The notes below the pieces were generated by a model, which was not told where the DNA came from, did not search any database, and saw only the letters and a list, made by a program, of their open reading frames with translations. From the NCBI GenBank assembly GCA_964030785.1, contig CAXIQD010000007.1, forward strand, positions 1 to 64,000: 64,000 nt of DNA. The letters run 5' to 3'. This document shows positions 55,709 through 64,000 of this stretch, piece after piece. The stretch's first letter is position 1. The number at the start of each line of letters is the position of its first letter. The position numbers and the translations under genes were made by a program. The DNA comes from Siderastrea siderea (lineage: Eukaryota > Cnidaria > Anthozoa > Scleractinia > Rhizangiidae).

Positions 55709-56710
55709 ATGAGCGCGCGCATTTTCAATAGGTTGTCAAAAATTTATTACAGCCCGCAAGGGTATTGGAAAGGGTTTGCAGCGATTAAGAAATTAGCCCA
55801 GGCAGCGAAAGTCTCGGAAGATGTGGCTCGAATCTGGTTGATGAAGCAAGCTCTTTGGCAGGTTTATTTACCAGCCCCACGGTACATTCCAAGACCGAAA
55901 TTTGATGTTCCTGTTCCAAACAAAGTTCACCAAGCCGATCTTCTGAATCTCCCACACGATCGCCCACCACGCTCCCGTAAAACTTTTAAATATGCCCTCA
56001 CAGTGGTAGATGTGGCCTCTCGATACAAAGAGGCCGAACCGTTGACCACAAAAGAGGCCAAAGAAGTCGCAGCTGCTCTGAAACGGATTTATAGTCGTGG
56101 TCCTTTGAAGTGGCCGAAACTGCTTCAGGTCGATCCTGGTCGTGAGTTTATGGGCGCTGTGAATCAACTGCTTTCGAAACATAATGTCGAGGTTAGACGC
56201 GGCCGTGTGGATATTCACCGTGATCAAGCTATCGTTGAAAGATTTAACCGCACCCTGGCTGAACGACTGTTTTGACACCAATAAGGGGTTGAAATGCGCC
56301 TCCCAGACGACAAAAGATCGACTGAATGGGTGGCCCGACTGCCCGCTGTTGTTTCAGCTTTGAATAAAGAAGTCACTCGACTGACCGGTCAGAAACCCGT
56401 TGAGACCATCAAAGAGAAAACTGTTCCATCCAAACCCTCGACCCCATATTTGAGACCCGTTGGTGCAAACGAAAAGAAGCTCCCGTCCGGTTTATGTGTT
56501 CGCTTTTTCTATCACCCCGGTGAACTTGAAGGTGGCCGGCGAAGAGCTACCGACCCAATCTGGTCTCTGAAAGTTTACGAGATTGGAAAGATTATGATAA
56601 AACCAAATGCACCGGTTCTCTATTATTTGTTTGACGGACCAAAACGCGGGTTTGTCCGCGAAGAGCTTTTGGTTGCCCCTCCAGATACACAGCTACCACC
56701 GGCAATCTAA
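55709..56710 (+). pseudogene. Polinton DDE integrase with two in-frame stops
   Basis: Start at MSARIFNRLSKIYYSPQGYW, chosen because ATACA directly precedes ATG; an upstream ATG in frame (55,661) precedes less conserved text. The catalytic triad of the retroviral-type integrase is visible: HQADLL (Asp), LLQVDPGREFMG (Asp) and AIVERFNRTLAERL (Glu). TGA (56,273-56,275) and TAA (56,282-56,284) interrupt the same frame, which then continues MRLPDDKRSTEWVARLPAVV and an SH3/chromo-like C-terminal domain (VRFFYHPGELEGGRR, YYLFDGPKRGFVREELLV). It would insert the linear genome into host DNA. Its stop overlaps that of the polymerase gene (CTAA). Confidence 0.85.
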
Positions 56711-59700
56711 CCATGAAACTCGATCGGTTCTGTGTCTTCCAATACCCAGCGTTTGTCGTAGTAAGCGCTCAACCCCAGCTTCTGCTGCTCGTAAGTGACC
56801 ATCTGCCCGTCCCGCATCCTGAAACCTCTGTTAGTTGCTATGTCCTTGCTGCCTTCCAAAGCTGCCTTGAAACGCTGCCAGGTTATCTCGTTTTGCTTCT
56901 TCGACATCCCCTTTGTGCTAAACTTCTTTTTTTCGCCCTCAGGTTCGTCGACGAAATAACATTTTGAGCAGAGTGCAATCATTCTGCTGCCTTCACACTC
57001 GAGTTTAAAGAGCCCAGGGGTCCGACTGCTCCACTTGTCCCAAGCTAACCACTCTTGCTTTATTGCCTCAAATTCTGTTTGCAGCTCTGGTTTGACGATG
57101 TCTTCCAACTTTTCTGCGCTGATTGCCATGTAATTGCTGTCTGTGTCCATCTGAATCAATTCGAAATCTCTTCTGTCAAAATACCTGTCAAGAAAGTCAT
57201 AATAGAATTCAAGCATTCGAAGCTTTGCCAGTTGATATACAGCTATTTCTACCTGAGATGGTCTTCTGATTGTGATCCGAGGCTTTCGACTTTCCAGCTC
57301 ATACGCCTGCCCGATCTCGTCAAGATCACTGAAATATGCGCTTCGCAAGGCTCTCTCGACTACCTTCTCGTCTTTGGTGTAAATGATGTTTGTTTGCTGC
57401 TCCAAGGCTTCGATGAGCTTCCCGTACCCGCTATTTCCTAACAGCTTGAACACCTCGGCCAGCAGTGCCTTGCTTTTTTCCACGTCTCCAGTCCGTGGCG
57501 CCTCCGTCACCTGCTCCACGAACCAAGTGAATATCTTAGTTGGTTGGTAGTCAATCGTCAGATAAACATTTGTGATCACTGCTCCAAGCTCATAAGTAAA
57601 GGAGCGTATAACAATATCTTCTTTGCAGACAATGCTCCCACTAACTTCTTTCCGTCTCCGCGGTTCCGCTTCGTACGTTTTAGGTAGTCAAGCATATGCA
57701 CCTAACAGTTCAACTATTCAACAGGCACCTCTTTGTTGTAGAAGAACGGGCACGTCTCCTCAAATTGTGGCCACAAGGTCTTTGGGATCTCGATGTCTAC
57801 TTCCGCGAATCCGAACCATTTTCCTTCTTTGAGCCTTTGTGTTAGTATGGGAGCGGCGGCTTGGTAGTTATAGTGCACGACCCTTCCCTTTCCGCAAGGC
57901 ATGTCTCTAAGCATGGTTGACAAGTACAAAGCATTGGCGTCGTAACCAACGATATTTTTGCAAAGACGGGGTTCCGCTATTCGATGAGACCTTATCTTCG
58001 TGACTCCAACTTCGTGGTATCTTGTGAAAACGAGGCTCGGACCTCCGACAACAGCTTCTTTCAGCATCTCATACGCGCCCCTCTCAACACATCCGCGGAG
58101 CAAGTAATGTAAACTAACACCTGGGATACTGACAGCGTCTTTCAAAATATCGATTCCCTTATCAGTGTAGAAAGCACGCATCTTTTCCAGAGCCTCGAGG
58201 CCAGGAGCCACATCGACATTATTGTAATAACGCAGCCAGTCTGCGAAGGTACACATGCCCTTTTCTTTGAACAGACGCTGGCACCCCTCCCATTCCTCCC
58301 TTGTGAGAATATAACCGCCCTTCAGCTTCGAATACCAATCCTCATATTTCGGAAGTCCGCGAAAATCAAGTTTTTCAGGAGTGTCAAACTACTCGTACGG
58401 AAACCATGATTTTACAGTTTCGCATTCGTAGGCTTTCACTCATTTCTGACAGCTGGTACCCAGACCTAAGTAGTTAATGATGTCGAGAAAGCGAAAGCTG
58501 TTCGTCAGAATGAACATGATCTTGTTTCCATTTTTGCTACTCTTACTTTACCGGTTGTGTCAGATAGGCGCTCCGCGAAATGCTCTCTGATCAGGTTCAA
58601 ATCGTAACGCCCGGAGTTGAACCCAAGAACTGGCACCTGGTCACACCATTCTTCAATTTTGAGGTGCTGTGATTTTGTAAGCATCTTCACATCGTCAGGC
58701 ATAAACGCTGCTCTTACTTGAGCCCGGATGTTTTTCCCGCGTCTCTCCAGCTCTTCCATAAACTTGTGGACCAGCTCCGCGGGGTCTCTTTCACAGATGT
58801 GGGTAGGTTCTCTTTCAAGGGTGTCACCGATGTTCACCGAGATTGGTACGTGTGTGTTTTCGATCGTGAGCATGCCTGTCGGCTCCTTCCTCTGATTCTT
58901 ATCTCCGTATGCTTCGAAGTCATACAATATCGCGTGTGAGTAACTTCGCATTTGGGTCCGTGGCAACTCAACATTTATTTCTCCTACTTCACACGACCAT
59001 GCCTCGATTACGTGATAGCCAGCAGCTCGGAGCGCTTCTGTGCGTTCTACAGTTGCTTTGAACCGGTCTTCTCGTGTTTGGTTATTGCGAGCAATGATTT
59101 TATTACGATTATTAGGGTAACATTTTCGGCATCCGTGCCAGTGACAGCCGTGGTATTGAAAAACAGTCCCCGTTTCATGGTTGTTCCCGTCGCCATGAGC
59201 GCGCTCAACCCATCGCTCGCCGCCGTGCCAACATGTCGCGTGATGAATGTGAATTTTCCTCTGCTTGGCTTCTTGTTCGAGCAAGTGAAGAGATTCTGGA
59301 GAAGCTGTATGTTTTGGATAAAAAGCCTTCTCAAAAGCTGTCTGCGGTGCTTCAACTTTTTCGGCCAGGCATTCGATCACCGTTTTTCCTTGGGCGCATG
59401 TTTGGGTATGCCGTTGAAGGTTGCAAGCTTGAGTGAATCTTGCACGGCAATGAACACATACACACGTTTTTGCAAGCTTCGAAATATCGTTGATGACGAA
59501 TGCGGGCCCCTCGTAAATTCCGATTGACAGAATGTTTGTTAGCTTGGCTGGTGGATTCCTTCTAAGATGCCATACCACTTCACCCTCCACACGTTGAGGC
59601 TCATAGACACGGATACCCAACCAATCTGAAAAATCTAATTTTTGATTAAGATGTCTTTCAACCTGATCAAGTTCATCGAGCGAAGTTTTTCGGCAATCGT

Positions 59701-60586
59701 TTGAAGTAACTGTGAGTTTAAAGAAACTCTTAGCAAGCTCCCGTGCTGCCATTGTGCTTCGATCTGGTCTTGCACCGCGATGTACCGCAAGTCAGCGCCA
59801 GAGACATAAGTTGTCCTCGTAGGTGTCAAGTGCTACCATTGGTCCCGCACGCCCACGCGCAAAGTCACGCAGCCAGTTTGGTAAGGAGCCTGTGCCCAAC
59901 AGTGGCTGACGGTCGAGCACGACCTTTACATCAACATTAAAGTGGTTTACAAACACCCATTTCGTGTCCGGTCTATTTATGTTGTCAGGGTCCAGACGTA
60001 CCTTCTCCCGCTCACTCATCCATTTCTCCGCCTCAAAAAGGTGTTCAAACCAAGGTGAACCAGTGTTAGTGTACATCACCATTAACGAACCATCTTCAAT
60101 GTTGCGTAGCTGATATGAAAAAATATGTCTGACATTGAAAGATGTGTGAACTTTCTCTCGTATTTTTGCCATAAAATCAGGTGTCAGATCTCTTTCCAGT
60201 CCTCGAATGAAGCGCCATCGAATGAAACGGCGCCCCTTTTTCTCTTCTCCCTTATGTTGGGTATTATCATACATATCAAGAATCTCATTCTGATAGTTTG
60301 TAACATTTCGGATATTCTCTCGAGAAATTGGATCAAACTTCCTCAAAATTTCTTGCATTTTTCTCCCCCTTCTTTTACGAGGAGGAGCGGTCGGTTGAAA
60401 AGGTTTAGGAAGTAAGGGCTTATCTAAACTCTTCTCCACTTTCCCAAAAATAGGTTCATCCAATATGTTATGAATAATATTTCGAACAGCAGGAGCGTCC
60501 TCTGCAAGTAATTGCTCTAAAGCTTGTAACGTTGTTGGATCAAGTTCTATCAAAAGTTTTTCAATGTTTATGTTAAGAACAGACAT
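56707..60586 (-). pseudogene. Protein-primed-type family B DNA polymerase (multiple breaks)
   Basis: Start at ATG 60,586 (MSVLNINIEKLL), with TTATATCAAG 6-15 nt upstream. The N-terminal part has PRKRRGRKMQEI and a conserved block ending DTYEDNLCLWR, then TGA at 59,792. The second part has a C2H2 finger (CVCVHCRARFTQACNLQRH), the Polinton-typical YHGCHWHGCRKC endonuclease-like motif, ExoI DFEAYGD and ExoII GFNSGRYDLNLI. A frame change at 58,520 and stops near 58,450 and 58,390 follow. Then come motif A VGYDANALYLSTMLRDMP (57,930), stops and frame changes at 57,580-57,720, motif B LLGNSGYGKL and motif C QMDTDSNYMA. The final ~150 residues end EPIEFHG. All polymerase and proofreading motifs are recognisable, so decay is moderate. 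It replicates the element in the family. Confidence 0.88.
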
Positions 60587-60693
60587 TGCAACTTGATATA
60601 ACAAAGATATGTAATGCTCTAATTGAGAAACTTTTTGATATAATACAAGATTTGTGTTTATCTAATTGAAAGAATTTTTTAAAATAATACGAG

Positions 60694-60800
60694 ATGTTTC
60701 GTTTTAATACTTTCTTCTTTTTTGTGTGCTGGGTGGTTTAAATTAGGAAAATATGGGTGTAGAAATGAGGTGGTATTCATTTAATTCACCTATTACTACT
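60694..60800 (-). repeat. Polinton right terminal inverted repeat
   Basis: Inverted match to 40,811-40,917; ends ATTACTACT, after which CAGAAT begins the host flank. Confidence 0.93.
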
Positions 60801-61645
60801 CAGAATTTTTAGCTACTTGAACTCTGGGCATTCCTCAGAGTTTGTTTACAAACCGAGATTTAGTAGTTTTTCCTTATTTTTACTCGGAACTTCGTGCCTC
60901 GTTCGGAAAGCGAAGCTTTCCGAAGAAAAGCCGTTGCCGTTAGGACAACGTGTTAGGCGACCGCGTAGTGTAAGTCGAGCTCATAAAATCCTAAGAGCAT
61001 ACAGTAATTTGACCTGCGATAAAAATCTAGGTAACCCGAGTAACGCAAGTTCGCAGCAAATTATATCGGTTGTCTTTCGCAAGGAAAACTAAACGTTCTG
61101 CTCGAACTTCACTCCTCTGTTCCCTGTGCTGTTTTCACGGTAAAATATACAGTTGTACCATCTCGCAAGGTACCATGACATGTCCACTCATAACAAACTT
61201 AGAGCACAAAAAAAATTCTCCACAGGAGACGGAAAATGATGCAGGGGTGTGTCAAATAAAGCTGACAGACTTCAATTAGCGAGGAGTTTGGATGACGCTG
61301 TTAAGTAATTACCATAATTGTTCCCACAGAGAATCAAATAAAACAGACGACGAGATAACACGCGTGACTCACGTTTAGACGCGATGATTTCTCGGGTGAT
61401 TTCTCCAGCGTTAACATTTGTGATCCCGTTCTTACGTACGTTCTCGTTGCGTGAAAAAACACAAGGGTTCGGTAGCCTCAACAATGCAATAAATGCCGCA
61501 CCAGAAGCCTATCATGGCCGCACTGATTTCGAATGCATAAAGCCCAGAAAAATTTAGAGGCTTTTGTTGCAAAAAAAAAATCTGTCCAGGAGGTCTTATT
61601 TTAAAATGTTGTACGTGAGTTGTAACCATCTGCCAGAAAATGGAA
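60801..61645. other. Right flank of the Polinton; no supported gene
   Basis: Short open frames only. A small palindrome GGAAAGCGAAGCTTTCC lies at 60,905-60,921. Confidence 0.45.
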
Positions 61646-61881
61646 GGGATGGACCATTATATTTTTGTTTGGGGGTGGGGGGTGGGCAATTTTTTCTTCA
61701 GAAATATCTTTTCGTCACTAATCACCACTGGAGACCCTCGCTTGAATTTTATTTCACTGGCTTGCAATATATTTATCTGCTTTGTGCTGCTATGCACGAT
61801 ATTTATTTCTTCTGCAAAAGCTGTGCAGGAAATTTCTTCGCATTTGCCCAGCCACCCCTCAAAAATAAAATGGTCCGTCCC
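61646..61881. mobile_element. MITE with TIR GGGATGGACCATT
   Basis: GGGATGGACCATTATATTTTTG...GGGGTGGG on the left is answered by CCCAGCCACCCCTC...AAATAAAATGGTCCGTCCC on the right. Length about 236 bp. The overlapping short ORFs here are shadows of this repeat. Confidence 0.75.
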
Positions 61882-62749
61882 TTAACATGAAGCAGAGACA
61901 AGACAGTGTTATTTGAGTCACACAGTCTCTGCTTTTGCGTTCTCAATCATAAGTTACCGCCATGCGGCGCGTAATGTGTTTGTCCAATTTTACTGATCGT
62001 AATTCCTTTGCTGAAACGGTTTGTACACCTTTTTGAAACCTCATAGTGATATTGGTAAAATCTCATTGGATTTTGTAGCCAAGACTCTCACGAAGAACCT
62101 GCATTTTGTCGCAAGGTTGCCAATGAATTACTACAAGCGAATTTTGCAAGCGTGAATTGTAAGTTGTTTATCGATTCCGGTTCTCGATGCTCTTTACAAA
62201 GCCCGCAAATTGAGTTTGGTAAGTACCATTTTATGGAAGAAAAGGAAGATCGACATCAGTCACTGATCAGGCCATTTACTGATTTCTACGCGCGAAAATA
62301 TGAGGAATAGATGAAGTGCGGCGCCTTCTCGAAATCGTTTATAATTTATTTCTGGAATTATGGATGTCCAGTGTATATTTTTTCGATGTTTTCTTGGTGA
62401 GCTTTGCCACAGTTTCTGTCCTTGGCATATCAAAAGGCACATCGAACCCATAAGAAAATTCATCACACTTTTGGAGAGCTGTTATTTTTGTCTTCTGATC
62501 ACTGAAGCGAATTGGCGGTAAATGCGAGGTCGCGGGACTCGCGTGTAATCCCCGAATGATCAACGCAAGGAAAAGAACACTGGTAAGTTGAAGTTGAAGT
62601 TATGAGTTTGACTGTGTATGCTATTCTAAGCCATCATATTTGCTCGCACTGAATTGCTTTGTTTCATTTGGTCATGGCTAGTCAGTTTTTTAGTGAGTTG
62701 TTTTTATCTGTCTAGCACGCGAGATATTAACCGGCTTCGCGCGCGCTAA
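61882..62749. other. Nothing recognised
   Basis: No gene or structured repeat was seen; a short inverted pair flanks CAGAGAC/GTCTCTG near 61,893 and 61,924. Confidence 0.45.
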
Positions 62750-63155
62750 CAGATTCTGCTCTACTCAGCTTTTTATTGAACTGTTGTTATCTGTCGAGCA
62801 AACTGCTTTACTTGGGTAGTCAGTTCTGTATTGGACTGTTGTTATCTGTCGAGTAGTTTGTCTCACTTGGGTAGTCAGTTCTATACTGAGCTGTTGTTAT
62901 CTGTAGAGCAGGATTTTAACCTAAGCTTGCCGCTAACATTTTGTACTAACTTACATTCAGCTGTTATTGTACGCACGTTAACCTATTCTGCTCTACTTGG
63001 GTAGTCAGCTTATTATTGAACTGTTGTTTTCTGTCGAGCAGACTGCTTTACTTGGGTGGTCAGTTCTGTATTGAACTGTTGTTATCTGTCGAGTAGTTTG
63101 TCTCACTTGGGTAGTCAGTTCTGTACTGAGCTGTTGTTATCTGTCGAGTGGAATA
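62750..63155. repeat. Two-block tandem repeat (56 bp units in a 234 bp higher-order unit)
   Basis: The motif GAACTGTTGTTATCTGTCGAG followed by ACTTGGGTAGTCAGTTCTGT recurs about every 55-56 bp, three times in each of two blocks (62,755-62,915 and 62,989-63,150). TCTGCTCTAC marks the start of each block, 234 bp apart. Corresponding units of the two blocks resemble each other more than neighbours in one block, so the block duplicated as a whole. Confidence 0.7.
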
Positions 63156-64000
63156 TTAATCTTCATCATCGCACTGCACTAACATACTGTTTTCTGCTTT
63201 GGCTGGGCATTATACACTTTATACTACAGTTTATACCGCTTGTACTGAGCAATATTTTTTCTAGGCGGTTTTTTGAAGGAGGAGTTTCATTTTCCCACTC
63301 AGCTAATTTTTCTCTTTACTTTCTTTCTAGGGACGTCTGCCGCGTGGAGCGGACCACGCGCTTTACTCAGCGCAATTCTGTTTTTAATATCTGATGTCAA
63401 AATATGTCAGATCTTAGAGGATTTGTCCTTCACTCTGCATGCGTTTTGTAAGTCAGTAAGTCAGAAAAAGCGTTACCGCAAACGTTAAAAGCGACACCGC
63501 AGGCGATCCAATCTTGTGAAATGTGGTCTTTGGTTACAGTTAATAATAAGCCATGGGTAGATTCAATCTACCCTTAGCCTAATTTGCATAAATTTTTTTG
63601 TGGCCTAAGTTTGTTATGTTACCGTTGACCAAGGCGCGATAATCCGTTGTTTTCCAGAGTAAAATCATACAGTCCCAGGAGCGCTCAACGACCGATTTTT
63701 CGAAAAAGGTTTATTTCTTTCCCAAACATCAAATTGACATCTGTCAAACGATATTTGCTTTAACGATATAGCCGCTCCTCAGTGCCAGCAAGCTTAAGTC
63801 CATAGGATTCCTTTTCCCAGCAAGCAACTTGGAGGTCGAGAATCCCAGCCAGGGGAAACTTTCAGTCACTCTTTTACCAGTAATTTGGAATGCAATGGGA
63901 AATGCCAGCCAGCAAGTTGAGGCATTGTAATAGCCTATTTCCTAGCAATATAGAACTTGATCTGCCGCATTTTAACTACATACAAGAAGTAAAACTAGTG
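63156..64000. other. Nothing recognised at the right end
   Basis: A 3' splice-like CTTTCTTTCTAG precedes GGACGTCTGCCGCGTGG at about 63,331, but no following exon could be supported. Confidence 0.4.

Larger units (their letters stand above)
40811..60800. mobile_element. Polinton/Maverick (adintovirus-like) provirus, 19,990 bp
   Basis: Terminal inverted repeats begin 5'-AGTAGTAATAGG on both ends, matching the 5'-AG start usual for Polintons. Inside are the family hallmarks: packaging ATPase, penton-like and hexon-like capsid proteins, adenain-like protease, retroviral-type integrase and family B DNA polymerase. Subtracting a nested LINE (~2.7 kb) and a nested TIR element (~1.1 kb) leaves about 16.2 kb, within the usual range. 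Flanks are CAGGA on the left and CAGAA on the right; a perfect 6 bp target duplication was not found, so it has mutated or the boundary is off by a base. Most genes carry frameshifts or stops. Gene order: minus block (44-46.7 kb, ATPase and fibre), plus block (46.7-52.4 kb, capsid, protease, PLA2), then a split minus gene, plus integrase and minus polymerase. Confidence 0.93.

Noticed and set aside
58952..59527. Plus-strand ORF of 191 codons
   Set aside because: Antisense to the polymerase exonuclease/zinc-finger part, which has clear motifs on the minus strand.
40805..60806. Exact 6 bp target-site duplication of the Polinton
   Set aside because: Flanks read ACAGGA and CAGAAT; only CAGGA/CAGAA align with one mismatch, so a duplication cannot be claimed.
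62750..63155. CRISPR-like array
   Set aside because: Repeats are contiguous degenerate 56 bp units without unique spacers; the genome is eukaryotic.

Overview
The window looks like a repeat-rich stretch of an invertebrate animal genome, most probably a cnidarian (coral or sea-anemone-like). The reasons are AT-rich DNA, almost no host coding sequence, and many degraded eukaryotic mobile elements: a Crypton-type tyrosine recombinase, L1/Tx1-like and L2/CR1-like LINEs, foldback and TIR-bearing MITEs, and one large Polinton/adintovirus-like element. Nothing resembles a bacterial operon. The species assignment is inference.

1-18.7 kb is a graveyard of small elements. A Crypton recombinase gene is split (9.13-9.53 kb and 14.72-15.37 kb) by a 5.2 kb insertion that starts GGACGGTGGCCCC and ends GGGGCCACCGTCC, flanked by TAA on both sides; two related TTAA-flanked MITEs and a tRNA-Glu-like sequence lie inside it. 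Several foldbacks and short tandem duplications surround it.

18.7-27.3 kb is an imperfect inverted segmental duplication. One arm carries a 2.2 kb transposon with ~214 bp inverted repeats; the other arm preserves the empty site. The left arm includes the end of a putative GT-A glycosyltransferase gene (22.39-23.47 kb, minus) with a single in-frame TAG; the right arm carries a broken copy of its 3' part. A degraded L2/CR1-like reverse transcriptase lies between the arms. 32.2-36.75 kb (minus) is an L1/Tx1-like LINE with ORF1 and ORF2 relics, and 38.1-39.45 kb is a 73 bp x 19 minisatellite.

40,811-60,800 is the centre of interest: a 19,990 bp Polinton/Maverick (adintovirus-like) provirus bounded by ~107 bp terminal inverted repeats. 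It encodes a packaging ATPase, a collagen-plus-shaft fibre, penton-like and hexon-like capsid proteins, core-like proteins, an adenain-like protease, a PLA2-like protein, a DDE integrase and a protein-primed-type family B DNA polymerase, plus several unrecognised genes. Many starts are preceded at very short distance by a TATA-like string, two gene pairs are divergent with only 21-34 nt between start codons, and convergent genes share stop codons. Nearly every gene carries a frameshift (mostly in homopolymers) or an in-frame stop, and an intact-ORF, 5'-truncated L2/CR1-like LINE has split one gene, so as written the copy cannot function. A 1.1 kb TIR element is nested in its left part.

60.8-64 kb holds one more TIR-type MITE and a two-block tandem repeat, with no gene that I can support.
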